Assembly: GCA_041742255.1 (NCBI GenBank)
Contig: JBGSIZ010000145.1
Location: forward strand, 1-16,907
Direction of reading: 5' to 3'
DNA: 16,907 nt
DNA from: JBGSIZ01 sp041742255
GTDB lineage: Bacteria > Pseudomonadota > Alphaproteobacteria > Rhodobacterales > Rhodobacteraceae
The notes beneath the pieces were generated by a model. The model saw nothing but the letters and a program-made list of their open reading frames with translations. It had not been told where the DNA came from and made no database searches. Positions within the stretch are counted from its first letter, which is position 1; each line of letters begins with the position of its first letter. This document shows positions 7,008 to 14,885 of the stretch, one piece after another. The position numbers and the translations under genes are program-made.

Positions 7008-7250
7008 CTAGGCCGCGTCGCGCAGAATCGCGGCGATCTGATCCTTGAGGTGCAACCGGGTTTTGCGCATGTCGGCCAGATGCAGGTCGTCGGTGGGTTC
7101 AAGGTTGGTTTCGGCCTTGTGAACCTCGCGGTTGATGGCGTGATACTCGTCGGCCAGTTTGGCGAAATGGGCGTTGCTGGATTTCAGCGCGGCAATCATG
7201 TCGTGGTCGGCGGGAAATTCTTCGGCCAGTTCGTGGGGGGTGTTGGACAT
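7008..7250 (-). CDS. DUF465 (YdcH-like) protein, 80 aa
   Basis: A small, highly charged, helical cytoplasmic protein of the DUF465 family; function unknown. The whole chain reads as two helices: residues 4-48 (ELAEEFPADHDMIAALKSSN and HFAKLADEYHAINREVHKAE) and 55-78 (LADMRKTRLHLKDQIAAILR), a helical hairpin as in YdcH-type proteins. The HEL-EEFP opening and the DEYH-IN-EV-K-E pattern are characteristic. ATG at 7250 has AAGGAG 6 bp upstream, which decides it over an upstream in-frame start. It converges with the CoxG-family gene, with only 3 bp between stop codons and no room for a terminator. Upstream, 104 bp from its start, is one copy of the 41-bp repeat. Confidence 0.9.
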   Translation of the reverse strand: MSNTPHELAEEFPADHDMIAALKSSNAHFAKLADEYHAINREVHKAETNLEPTDDLHLADMRKTRLHLKDQIAAILRDAA

Positions 7251-7354
7251 AGGTGACTCCTTGGGGTTCAGGTGAGGCAACAGTATGCCCCCCCGCGCCC
7301 TGCCCCACCTTGCGCGAGGTCAAACCGGGGCCAAAAAATGCCAAAAATCGTCTG

Positions 7355-7395
7355 TGATTTCCCGTCGGTTTTGCGTCGGTATCCCGGCGGTATGG
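7355..7395 (+). repeat. Interspersed 41-bp repeat, copy 1 (three 11-bp-phased heptads)
   Basis: It matches 16445-16485 in 40 of 41 positions; 7363-7395 is identical. Inside are three heptads with an 11-bp period: CGTCGGT (7363), CGTCGGT (7374) and CGGCGGT (7385), with 4-bp spacers. It lies between the thermonuclease stop codon and the DUF465 gene. The last heptad also forms a 7-bp hairpin with ACCGCCG (7400-7406), spanning the thermonuclease stop. Confidence 0.85.
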
Positions 7396-7397
7396 TT

Positions 7398-8054
7398 TTA
7401 CCGCCGCGCGGCCCGCCAGCCTGCTGCCTGCGCCTCGGATTGTGAACAGAACCAGCGTTCGCCACGGCGCGTGTTGATCACGGTATCGGCGTAATTTTCC
7501 TGACCGGGCACATGATAAATCTGGCCGCTGTTGGAAATGTTGCCCTTGATGACGCAATCGGCGTTGGGCGGCGCGGTGTCGGCCGTTTGTGTCGTGCGCC
7601 GCTGATCGGCGGGCACCATCGTGCTGGATGACCACAGACCTGCGCCACGCAGATACGCCTCTTTTTCCAAAAGGTCATAGTCCATCGAATATTGCCGATA
7701 CGCCTGTGCCAGACCGTCCCGGACCAAGGCCGCGCCAAGGTCCGCGCCACCAATCACGCATTTGGCCACGGTCCGGCCATAGCGGTCCGTCTCGATCCCC
7801 AGACAGGTTGCGCGCGCGCCCTGATACTGCGCCCGGACGGTTTCAATCACCCACGCCCCGCAGGCCCAGCGGGTGCCTGCCCGGTCGATACAGGTCTGAT
7901 CCGCCTCGACCGCGTCGATGCCGTGCAGGCGCACCCGCACCTGCCCGATATCGAACGTGTCGCCATCCACCACCTGCACCTGTCCGCTGAACTGCTGGGC
8001 AGTTGCAGGGAGGGCGGCACACAGCAGCCAAAGGAGTGAACATATCCGGAACAT
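7398..8054 (-). CDS. Secreted thermonuclease (SNase-like) family protein, 218 aa
   Basis: A predicted periplasmic or secreted Ca2+-dependent nuclease of the staphylococcal nuclease family. Residues 1-19 are a signal peptide ending PATA. The nuclease core is residues 22-142. Its catalytic set is visible: VDGDTF (29-34, Asp32 as the metal ligand), RLHGIDAVE (42-50, giving Arg42, Asp47 and Glu50 for Arg35, Asp40 and Glu43 of the Staphylococcus enzyme) and DRYGRTVA (90-97, Arg94 for Arg87). Several cysteines (55, 65, 84, 99) could pair in the periplasm. A C-terminal extension (167-218, with IYHVPGQENY and GERWFCSQSEAQAAGW) recurs in alphaproteobacterial homologues and may bind substrate or cell wall. 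The start has little ribosome-site signal; the leader carries TTAATTAA at 8059-8066. It is probably a single-gene unit. Confidence 0.88.
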   Translation of the reverse strand: MFRICSLLWLLCAALPATAQQFSGQVQVVDGDTFDIGQVRVRLHGIDAVEADQTCIDRAGTRWACGAWVIETVRAQYQGARATCLGIETDRYGRTVAKCVIGGADLGAALVRDGLAQAYRQYSMDYDLLEKEAYLRGAGLWSSSTMVPADQRRTTQTADTAPPNADCVIKGNISNSGQIYHVPGQENYADTVINTRRGERWFCSQSEAQAAGWRAARR

Positions 8055-8128
8055 GGGGTTAATTAAGTGTTAACGCACCCCAAACGCAACCCCTGCCCCA
8101 CGATTTCTGACGGTATGATTAACGGCCC

Positions 8129-9787
8129 CTAGCGTTGTGCCGTTTGCCAATGCGGATGCATCCACGGCGTGTCGTTTGCCGGGGCCAGCGCCGCACGGCC
8201 AAGGATGTGATCCGCCGCCTTTTCCCCCAACATGATCGACGGCGCGTTCAGGTTGCCATTGGTGATGCGCGGAAAGACCGAACTGTCCGCCACCCGCAAA
8301 CCGTCCACCCCGATCACCCGACATTCGGGGTCCACCACTGCCATGAGGTCGGACGCCGCCCCCATCTTGCAGGTGCCGCAGGGGTGATAGGCGCTCTCGA
8401 CGTGATCCCGGATAAAGGCATCCAGCGCGTCATCCGATTGCGCATCCCCGCCCGGTTGGATTTCCATCCCCCGATACGGCGCAAAGGCGGGTTGCGCGAA
8501 AATCTCGCGGGTTAACCGGATGCAACGCCGGAAATCTGCCCAATCGGACTGGTCCGACATATAGTTGAACAGGATTTTCGGGCTGTCGGCCGGGTCCGCA
8601 GACCGCAGGGTCACAGCCCCCCGCGACACCGACCGCATCGGCCCCACATGCGCCTGATACCCGTGCCCCTGCGCCGCCACCTTGCCATCATAGCGCACGG
8701 CGAGGGGCAGGAAATGGAATTGGATATCGGGATAGTCCACCCCCGCCTGACTGCGGATGAACCCCGCGCTTTCAAACTGGTTAGATGCGCCAAGGCCGGT
8801 GCCGGTAAACAGCCATTGCGCCCCGATCATGGCCTTGCCCCACAGGTTCCAGTATTTGAACAGGCTGACGGGTTGGATCGCGGCCTGTTGGATATACAAC
8901 TCCAGATGGTCCTGCAGGTTTTGCCCGACCCCGGCCCGGTCCGCGACAACCGGAATACCGTGCGCCGCCAGATGCCCCCCCGGCCCGATCCCCGACAACA
9001 TCAGGAGTTTGGGCGAGTTGAGCGAGGACGCGGCAAGGACCACCTCGGCCCCGGCCCCGATCACCGACACCCGGCCGCCCTGTTCGACCTCGACCCCGGT
9101 GGCCCGCCCGTTTTCCACGATGACCCGCCGCGCAAAGGCCCGGACCAGCGTGCAATTGTCCCGTTTGAGCGCGGGCCGCAGATACGCATTGGCCGCCGAC
9201 CAGCGCCGCCCCCGCCAGATGGTCGCGTCAAAGGGGCCGAACCCTTCTTGTTGGTGGCCGTTATAGTCGCCCGTCACCGGATACCCCGCCTGCGACCCCG
9301 CCTGCACGAAGGCCTGGGTCAGCGGATTGGTCCCCGGCCCGCGCGTGATGTGCAGCGGCCCGGAATTGCCCCGCCAGCACGGATCGCCGCCGCGCCCGCC
9401 GTCGTGCCAATGTTCCATCCGTGTGAAATAGGGCAGCACATCGGCGTAGCCCCATCCCGTGGCCCCGCTGTTCGCCCAGTGATCATAGTCCCGCGCGTGC
9501 CCGCGCACATAGATCATCCCGTTGATCGACGACGACCCCCCGATCACCTTGCCCCGCGGCGTGGCCAACCGCCGCCCGCCCAGATACGGTTCCGGTTCGG
9601 TCTGATAGCCCCAGTCATACCGCGCCATGTTCATCGGATACGAAAGCGCCGCCGGCATCTGGATGAACGGCCCCGCGTCCGTGCCCCCGTGTTCGATGAC
9701 GATCACCGATTTGCCCGCCTCCGCCAGCCGAAAGGCGATGGCGCATCCGGCACTGCCTGCGCCGACGATCACATAGTCTGCCTGCAT
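8129..9787 (-). CDS. betA: Choline dehydrogenase (GMC flavoprotein), 552 aa
   Basis: Oxidises choline to betaine aldehyde with FAD, the first step of glycine betaine synthesis, usually membrane-associated. The FAD-binding dinucleotide fold opens the protein: VIVGAGSAGC (6-15), with the closing acidic residue Glu32. GMC signature 1 is at RGKVIGGSSSINGMIYVRG (78-96) and signature 2 at ASSLNSPKLLMLSGIGP (253-269). The catalytic pair is His468 (AYHPCGTCKMG) and Asn512 (NGNLNAPSIM); their 44-residue spacing equals that of His466 and Asn510 in Arthrobacter choline oxidase. Length is typical for BetA. The start lies 2 bp past the betB stop with no strong ribosome site, which suggests translational coupling. 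Because of the betI-betB neighbours and choline importer, other GMC alcohol oxidases are unlikely. Confidence 0.95.
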   Translation of the reverse strand: MQADYVIVGAGSAGCAIAFRLAEAGKSVIVIEHGGTDAGPFIQMPAALSYPMNMARYDWGYQTEPEPYLGGRRLATPRGKVIGGSSSINGMIYVRGHARDYDHWANSGATGWGYADVLPYFTRMEHWHDGGRGGDPCWRGNSGPLHITRGPGTNPLTQAFVQAGSQAGYPVTGDYNGHQQEGFGPFDATIWRGRRWSAANAYLRPALKRDNCTLVRAFARRVIVENGRATGVEVEQGGRVSVIGAGAEVVLAASSLNSPKLLMLSGIGPGGHLAAHGIPVVADRAGVGQNLQDHLELYIQQAAIQPVSLFKYWNLWGKAMIGAQWLFTGTGLGASNQFESAGFIRSQAGVDYPDIQFHFLPLAVRYDGKVAAQGHGYQAHVGPMRSVSRGAVTLRSADPADSPKILFNYMSDQSDWADFRRCIRLTREIFAQPAFAPYRGMEIQPGGDAQSDDALDAFIRDHVESAYHPCGTCKMGAASDLMAVVDPECRVIGVDGLRVADSSVFPRITNGNLNAPSIMLGEKAADHILGRAALAPANDTPWMHPHWQTAQR

Positions 9788-9789
9788 GA

Positions 9790-11253
9790 TCAGAACGGCG
9801 CGGCGCAGGGCGACATGGCGACGTAGACCGATTTGGCCTGCGAATAATGCGCGATGGCTTCTTTGGAGTTTTCCCGCCCGATCCCAGACCCTTTGGACCC
9901 GCCAAAGGGGGCCTCGACTGGGGCAAGGTTGTAGGTGTTGATGTAGCAGGTGCCCGCCTCGAACCCCGCGACCATGCGGTGCGCGCGCGTAACGTCCTGG
10001 GTGAACACGCCCGCCGCCAGCCCGAATTCGGTGGCATTGGCACGCTGCAACGCCTCGTCTTCGGTGTCGAAATCAAGGACACACATGACGGGGCCGAAAA
10101 TCTCCTCGCGCGCGATGGTCATGTCGTCGGTGACGTCGGCAAAGACGGCGGGGGTGATGTAGAACCCGTTATTCCCCACCCGCTGCCCGCCCGCGACCAG
10201 CCGCGCGCCTTCGGCTTGCCCCGTCGCGATGTAGCCTTCGACGATGCCCAATTGCCGCGCCGAGGTCATCGGGCCGTAGTTCGTGGCCTCGTCCATCGGG
10301 TCGCCGATGCGGACGCCGGTGTTCAGCCGTTCGGTCAGTCGGGACAGGAACGCGTCCTTGATCCCGCGCTGCACGAACACCCGCGTGCCGTTGGAACAGA
10401 CCTGTCCCGAGGAATAGAAATTGGCGAGGATGGCGCCCGACACCGCGCTGTCCAGATCGGCGTCGTCAAAGATCACGAGCGGCGATTTGCCCCCCAGTTC
10501 CATCGTCGCGTGTTTCATGTGGGACGCGGCGAGCGCGTAAACCTTTTTGCCCGTCGGCACGGATCCGGTCAGGCTGACCTTGGCCACGCGCGGATCGCTG
10601 ACCAAGGCGGCCCCAACTGCCCCCATCCCTTGCACCACGTTATAGACCCCGGGGGGTGCCCCGGCCTCGTGCAGGATTTCCGCGATTTTGAGGGCGCAAA
10701 GCGGCGTGGTTTCCGAGGGTTTGAACACCATCGTATTGCCACAGGCCAAGGCGGGCGCGCCTTTCCATGCGGCGATCTGGGTGGGATAGTTCCACGCCCC
10801 GATGCCCACGCAGACCCCCAGCGGCTCGCGCCGGGTATAGACGAAATCGCCGTTGGCCAGCGGGATGTGTTCGCCCGTCAGGCTGCCCGCCAGACCGCCG
10901 AAATATTCCAGCGCGTCCGCCGCCGAGGTCGCATCGACATAGAGCGTTTCGGACAGGGGTTTGCCGGTGTCCCATGTTTCCAGCACCGACAGGTCGCGGT
11001 TGCGGTCCCGGATGATGTCGGCGGCGCGACGCAGGATGCGCCCCCGTTGCGTCCCGGTAAGCGCCGCCCAATCGGCCTGTGCCCGCGCCGCACTGGCCAA
11101 GGCAAGGTCGACAATCGCAGGCGTCGCCGCGTGGACCCGCGCGATCACGGCCCCGGTGGCCGGATAGATCACGTCAATCACGTCGCCTGCGGTGTCTTCG
11201 ACATAGCGGCCATCAATGAAATGGCTGGCGGTGGGTTGTGTGGGATAGGACAT
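9790..11253 (-). CDS. betB: Betaine aldehyde dehydrogenase, 487 aa
   Basis: Oxidises betaine aldehyde to glycine betaine with NAD(P)+, the second step of the pathway, in the cytoplasm. It has the standard aldehyde dehydrogenase layout: the GAWNYP motif with Asn155, the cofactor-binding SLTGSVPTGKKV (227-238), the general base Glu252 in MELGGKSP, the nucleophile Cys286 in SSGQVCSNGTR, and EEIFGPV at 383-389. The GQVCSNGTRVFVQ stretch is typical of BetB proteins. ATG at 11253 is chosen because GGAGG lies 6 bp upstream and homologues start here; the open frame upstream into betI is not coding. It lies 82 bp after betI and 2 bp before betA, so the three form one operon. Confidence 0.96.
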   Translation of the reverse strand: MSYPTQPTASHFIDGRYVEDTAGDVIDVIYPATGAVIARVHAATPAIVDLALASAARAQADWAALTGTQRGRILRRAADIIRDRNRDLSVLETWDTGKPLSETLYVDATSAADALEYFGGLAGSLTGEHIPLANGDFVYTRREPLGVCVGIGAWNYPTQIAAWKGAPALACGNTMVFKPSETTPLCALKIAEILHEAGAPPGVYNVVQGMGAVGAALVSDPRVAKVSLTGSVPTGKKVYALAASHMKHATMELGGKSPLVIFDDADLDSAVSGAILANFYSSGQVCSNGTRVFVQRGIKDAFLSRLTERLNTGVRIGDPMDEATNYGPMTSARQLGIVEGYIATGQAEGARLVAGGQRVGNNGFYITPAVFADVTDDMTIAREEIFGPVMCVLDFDTEDEALQRANATEFGLAAGVFTQDVTRAHRMVAGFEAGTCYINTYNLAPVEAPFGGSKGSGIGRENSKEAIAHYSQAKSVYVAMSPCAAPF

Positions 11254-11335
11254 GGTGCCTCCGGCGGGAGTTGTTATGGCAAGGTGAAGCGGATCAAGGG
11301 TAGTTGCAGTTCGGTCGGGCGCAAGAGGGGCCGGG

Positions 11336-11917
11336 TCATGTGACCACCTGTAATTCAAGATCCAGCAGCGCCAGAACATGCGCCGCTGCCCTGGTCCCGG
11401 ACGGCACCCGGGTTCCAAGTGTTTGTCGCAGATAGAGCCCGTCGATCAGCCCCGCGATCCGTTCGGCGGCACCGTCTGCCCGGTCGCCCACAAGGGGCCG
11501 CAGGTCGTGCCGCAGGTTGGACCGCAACCGTTTCTGGTAGATCACCAGCAACCGCTGCGCCTGCGGGTTGGTTTGCGCAAGAACGTAAAAATTGAGCCAG
11601 GCCGAGACCACCTCGGGCCGGAAGTTCACCGCGCCAAAGCTGGCGCGGATCACGGCGGTGACCCTGTCACGCGGGGTTGTGGCCATCACCAGTGCCCCAT
11701 GCACTGCAGCCCCGTAAACCGTCAGGGTGTGGCGCATCGCGGCGAGAAAGATATCCTCTTTGCCGCCAAAGTAGTGATGCGCGAGCGCGCTGGACATACC
11801 GGCGCGCCGCGCGATTTGGCTGACCGTGACATCAAGAGACCCCTGCGCCCCGATTTCATCAATCGTGGCTTTCACCAACGCCGCGCGGCGTATAGGCTCC
11901 ATCCCGAGCTTGGGCAT
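11336..11917 (-). CDS. betI: Choline-responsive TetR-family repressor BetI, 193 aa
   Basis: Represses choline-to-betaine genes and is relieved by choline. The start MPKLGMEPIRR is diagnostic of BetI. A TetR helix-turn-helix occupies residues 12-58, with the recognition part TVSQIARRAGMSSALAHHYF at 31-50 followed by GGKEDIF. The C-terminal ligand domain has the BetI-typical AWLNFYVLAQTNPQAQRLL (106-124) and GLIDGLYLRQTL (156-167). ATG at 11917 is supported by the family start, although its ribosome site is weak; a longer in-frame start would run through the control region. It heads the betI-betB-betA operon and diverges from choX across 106 bp, the expected place for its operator. Confidence 0.94.
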   Translation of the reverse strand: MPKLGMEPIRRAALVKATIDEIGAQGSLDVTVSQIARRAGMSSALAHHYFGGKEDIFLAAMRHTLTVYGAAVHGALVMATTPRDRVTAVIRASFGAVNFRPEVVSAWLNFYVLAQTNPQAQRLLVIYQKRLRSNLRHDLRPLVGDRADGAAERIAGLIDGLYLRQTLGTRVPSGTRAAAHVLALLDLELQVVT

Positions 11918-11964
11918 GACTGGGACCACTTTCTTGTTGCCAAGTTCCACTATTTTGCTTTTTG

Positions 11965-11976
11965 TTGACTCGTCAA
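11965..11976. promoter_or_regulatory. Candidate BetI operator in the betI-choX control region
   Basis: A dyad TTGAC-TC-GTCAA lies about midway between the two divergent genes, inside an AT-rich patch (11951-11986) that stands out from the GC-rich surroundings. On the minus strand TTGACG could also serve as a -35 box, with ATAGTG 17 bp later as a poor -10, toward betI. Enterobacterial and rhizobial BetI sites are also AT-rich dyads with TTGA and TCAA arms. The assignment is inferred from position and symmetry. Confidence 0.5.
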
Positions 11977-12023
11977 TCAATAAAAAGCGTGCGCCCCAAC
12001 GTGGGCCAGTCAGGGAGAACGAC

Positions 12024-12950
12024 ATGATCTGCAAATCCACACTTTCGGTGCTTGCCCTTTGCACCGCCACCACAGCCTTTGCCGAAGGGTGCGACACGGT
12101 CCGGTTTTCGGACGTGGGATGGACCGACATCACCGCCACCACGGCCGCCACGTCTATCGTGTTGACAGCACTAGGATACGAGGCCACCACCGACCTGTTG
12201 TCGGTGCCGGTCACCTATACCTCGCTCGCCGAGGGAAATATCGACGTGTTTCTGGGCAACTGGATGCCGACGATGGAGGCCGATCTGGCCCCCTACCGCG
12301 ATGCGGGCACGGTCGAGGTGGTCCGCACCAATCTGACCGGCGCCAAATACACCCTTGCCACCAATGACGCGGGTGTGGCCGCCGGCATCGCCGATTTTGC
12401 GACCATCGCCGCCGCCAAGGACGCGCTGGACGCCAAGATTTACGGGATCGAACCCGGCAATGACGGCAACCGTCTGATTTCCGACATGATCGCGTCGGGG
12501 TCGTTCGGGTTGGAAGGGTTCGAAGTTGTCGAATCGTCCGAGCAAGGCATGTTGGCTCAGGTGGCCCGCGCCGAAGAACGCGGCGAACCTGTCGTGTTTC
12601 TGGGCTGGGCCCCGCATCCGATGAACGCCAATTTCAAGATGACCTATCTGGCGGGCGGCGATGACTGGTTTGGTCCCGATTTCGGCGGTGCCGTGGTCGA
12701 TACCAACACCCGGGCGGGGTATTCCGCCGAATGTCCGAACACCGGTAAACTGTTGTCCAACCTTGTGTTTTCCCTTGAGATGGAGAACGAGATCATGGGT
12801 GCCATCCTGAACGACGGGACCGACCCGGAGGCTGCCGCCAAGACATGGCTGGCCGCCAATCCCGACGCCTGGACCGCGTGGCTGGACGGGGTGACCACCA
12901 AGGATGGTGGGGATGCCGTGGCCGCGGTGACCGCCGCCCTCGCCAACTGA
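12024..12950 (+). CDS. choX: Choline ABC transporter, periplasmic binding protein, 308 aa
   Basis: Captures choline in the periplasm for the ChoWV permease. Residues 1-20 are a signal peptide with a likely cut after AFA. The four aromatic residues that cage the choline head group in Sinorhizobium meliloti ChoX (Trp43, Trp90, Tyr119, Trp205) all have counterparts here at a constant offset of ten: Trp33 (DVGWTD), Trp80 (GNWMPTM), Tyr109 and Trp195 (LGWAPHPMN). That supports choline over glycine betaine or proline betaine as ligand. Cys23 and Cys237 may form a disulfide. The ATG at 12024 follows CAGGGAGA. It is the first gene of choXWV, divergent from betI; a hairpin with a T-run follows the stop codon. 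Confidence 0.95.
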   Translation: MICKSTLSVLALCTATTAFAEGCDTVRFSDVGWTDITATTAATSIVLTALGYEATTDLLSVPVTYTSLAEGNIDVFLGNWMPTMEADLAPYRDAGTVEVVRTNLTGAKYTLATNDAGVAAGIADFATIAAAKDALDAKIYGIEPGNDGNRLISDMIASGSFGLEGFEVVESSEQGMLAQVARAEERGEPVVFLGWAPHPMNANFKMTYLAGGDDWFGPDFGGAVVDTNTRAGYSAECPNTGKLLSNLVFSLEMENEIMGAILNDGTDPEAAAKTWLAANPDAWTAWLDGVTTKDGGDAVAAVTAALAN

Positions 12951-12958
12951 CGAAACGG

Positions 12959-12990
12959 GCCCCGGCGCACCGAGCGACCGGGGCATTTTT
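12959..12990 (+). terminator. Intercistronic hairpin with T-run between choX and choW
   Basis: GCCCCGG (12959-12965) pairs with CCGGGGC (12978-12984), followed by ATTTTT. Three more pairs (12966-12968 with 12974-12976) extend the stem past a bulged A. This is a textbook intrinsic terminator shape, yet choW starts 31 bp later with no obvious new promoter, so it probably acts as a partial terminator or 3'-end stabiliser of choX mRNA. Confidence 0.75.
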
Positions 12991-13020
12991 CCACCCAGAC
13001 AACACCGGGGGGGCGCACGC

Positions 13021-13857
13021 ATGTTCGATTGGTTGACCGATACCCGGATCCCGGTGGGCGAGGCGGCGGATGCCGTATTCAGTTGGTTGAAAACCAACGC
13101 CCGCCCGTTTTTTGACGCCATCACATGGGCCATGGAGGGTCTGATCGAGGCGTTGCAGGCCGCGTTGCAGACCCCGCCCGCCATTGTCATCATCCTTGGG
13201 TTTGTCGGCCTGACGTGGGTGTTGCAGCGCAGTTGGAAATCCTGCCTGTTTGTGTTGCTGGGGTTCTTGTTCATTGTGAACCAAGGGTATTGGGAAGAAA
13301 CCACCGACACCCTGACCCTTGTCCTGTCGTCCTGCGTGGTGTGCATGGGGTTGGGCGTGCCCATAGGCATCTGGTTGGCCCATCGCCCCCGCGCCTATGA
13401 ATTCGTTAGCCCCATTCTGGACCTGATGCAGACCTTGCCGACGTTTGTCTATCTGATCCCCGCGATCATCTTTTTCGGCCTTGGGATGGTGCCGGGCCTG
13501 TTTGCCACCGTCATTTTCGTGCTGCCTGCACCGATTCGCCTGACCGTGCTGGGCGTGTCGTCCACCCCCAAGCCGCTGCTGGAGGCCGCTGTGGCGTTTG
13601 GCGCGACCGGCCGTCAGGTGTTGTGGAAGGTCGAATTGCCGTCCGCCTTGCCGCAGATCATGGTGGGGTTGAACCAGACCATCATGCTGTCCCTGTCGAT
13701 GGTGGTCATCGCCGCCTATGTCGGGGCCGATGGATTGGGCAAACCCGTGGTGCAGGCCCTTGCCCGCGTCAATTCCAAGCTGGGGTTCGAGAGCGGGTTT
13801 GTCATTGTGGTGCTGGCCATTGTTCTGGTCCGGATGTTGCAGGGGCAAAAGAAATGA
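13021..13857 (+). CDS. choW: Choline ABC transporter, permease, 278 aa
   Basis: Membrane channel subunit of the choline importer, of the ProW/OpuAB type. The first 50 residues are an amphipathic soluble stretch, then hydrophobic segments lie at about 53-69, 74-88, 98-119, 143-160, 161-180 and 218-240, with a last one at 258-272. The ATPase-docking EAA loop is clear at 188-213 (EAAVAFGATGRQVLWKVELP, then SALPQI). GLGKPVV (238-244) is typical of quaternary-amine permeases. Length is normal for ChoW. The start at 13021 follows a G-run (13007-13013). It ends in an ATGA overlap with choV, so the two are translationally coupled. Confidence 0.95.
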   Translation: MFDWLTDTRIPVGEAADAVFSWLKTNARPFFDAITWAMEGLIEALQAALQTPPAIVIILGFVGLTWVLQRSWKSCLFVLLGFLFIVNQGYWEETTDTLTLVLSSCVVCMGLGVPIGIWLAHRPRAYEFVSPILDLMQTLPTFVYLIPAIIFFGLGMVPGLFATVIFVLPAPIRLTVLGVSSTPKPLLEAAVAFGATGRQVLWKVELPSALPQIMVGLNQTIMLSLSMVVIAAYVGADGLGKPVVQALARVNSKLGFESGFVIVVLAIVLVRMLQGQKK

Positions 13858-14885
13858 CCGATCTGCACACAACTGCTGTCGTTTTTGATAATGTGAGCAT
13901 CGTGTTCGGGGAAAAGCCGCAGGTGGCCTTGCCCTTGATGGATGCCGGCCACGACCGCGCCGAGATCCAGCGCGAGACCCGGCAGGTTTTGGGCGTGCAT
14001 GATTGCAGCCTGACCGTGGCCACCGGTGAAATTCTGGTTCTGATGGGCCTATCCGGGTCGGGAAAATCCACATTGTTACGCGCTGTCAATGGGTTGAACC
14101 CCGTTGTACGGGGGGCTGTCCGGGTCAATGATGGCGCGGGGATGGTGGATGTCACCCACGCCGACCCCGCCACGTTGCGCCGCATCCGGTTGTCCCATGT
14201 CGCCATGGTGTTTCAGCAATTCGGCCTGTTGCCGTGGCGGACGGTGCGCGAAAATGTCGGCCTCGGGCTGGAACTGGCGGGGCAGACCCCGGAACAGCGC
14301 CGCGCCAAGGTGGATGACCAACTGGCGTTGGTAGGCTTGTCCGACTGGGCCGAGCGCCAGGTGGGCGAATTGTCGGGCGGCATGCAACAGCGCGTGGGGC
14401 TGGCCCGTGCCTTTGCCACTGATGCCCCGATCCTGTTGATGGACGAGCCGTTTTCCGCGCTCGACCCGTTGATCCGGACCCGGTTGCAGGACGAATTGCT
14501 GGACCTTCAGGCCAAGTTGAAACGCACGATCATTTTCGTGTCCCACGATCTGGATGAAGCGTTCAAACTGGGCAATCGCATTGCGTTGATGGAGGGGGGC
14601 AGGATTGTTCAATGTGGCACCGCCCGCGACATCATCAGCAACCCGGTCAACGGCTATGTGTCTGATTTCGTGGCACATATGAACCCTCTGGGCGTGTTGA
14701 CCGCGCGCGATGTGATGATCGGCGGTGCGGCAGACGGACCGCAGGTGGACGCCGAAACCCCGGTGATGGACCTGATCGCAGCCCTGCGCGAAGCGCCGGC
14801 CCTGAGCGTCATGGAGGGGGACCGCGCCATCGGGCAGGTGACCCAAGCCAGCGTTCTGGCCCGGTTGTCGGGCCAGCCCGACTAG
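13854..14885 (+). CDS. choV: Choline ABC transporter, ATP-binding protein, 343 aa
   Basis: Cytoplasmic ATPase of the choline importer, ProV/OpuAA type. Motifs in order: Walker A GLSGSGKST (65-73), Q-loop Gln121-Gln122 (VFQQFGLLPWRTV), ABC signature LSGGMQQ (173-179), Walker B ILLMDE (193-198), D-loop SALD (201-204) and switch His231 (FVSHD). About 25 extra residues (20-45, charged) sit between the first strands, as is usual in ProV-like proteins. The C-terminus after about 280 is a short tail (VLTARDVMIG, then VMDLIAALREAPALSVMEG) resembling a CBS-type regulatory domain. The ATG at 13854 overlaps the choW stop as ATGA; a longer in-frame reading from inside choW is not coding. Its stop codon shares CTAG with the convergent EamA gene. 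Confidence 0.96.
   Translation: MTDLHTTAVVFDNVSIVFGEKPQVALPLMDAGHDRAEIQRETRQVLGVHDCSLTVATGEILVLMGLSGSGKSTLLRAVNGLNPVVRGAVRVNDGAGMVDVTHADPATLRRIRLSHVAMVFQQFGLLPWRTVRENVGLGLELAGQTPEQRRAKVDDQLALVGLSDWAERQVGELSGGMQQRVGLARAFATDAPILLMDEPFSALDPLIRTRLQDELLDLQAKLKRTIIFVSHDLDEAFKLGNRIALMEGGRIVQCGTARDIISNPVNGYVSDFVAHMNPLGVLTARDVMIGGAADGPQVDAETPVMDLIAALREAPALSVMEGDRAIGQVTQASVLARLSGQPD

Noticed and set aside
7268..7465. Possible short peptide containing IPPGYRRKTD, also readable upstream of argO
   Set aside because: The shared peptide follows from the DNA repeat; the frames differ completely outside it and lack ribosome sites.
8059..8079. TTAATTAA and flanking GGGG/CCCC arms between the thermonuclease gene and betA
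   Set aside because: The stem is interrupted and there is no T-run on either strand, so I could not support a terminator or operator call.
8648..9826. 392-codon plus-strand open frame opposite betA
   Set aside because: Antisense to a complete GMC dehydrogenase; Pro- and Arg-rich translation without domains.
9847..11343. 498-codon open frame on the plus strand opposite betB
   Set aside because: It is antisense to a clear aldehyde dehydrogenase; composition is dominated by Arg, Gly, Asp and Pro with no family resemblance, as expected from third-position GC bias.
12793..14073. 426-codon minus-strand open frame opposite choX and choW
   Set aside because: Antisense to well-supported cho genes; repetitive Gln, His and Gly composition is a shadow of codon bias.
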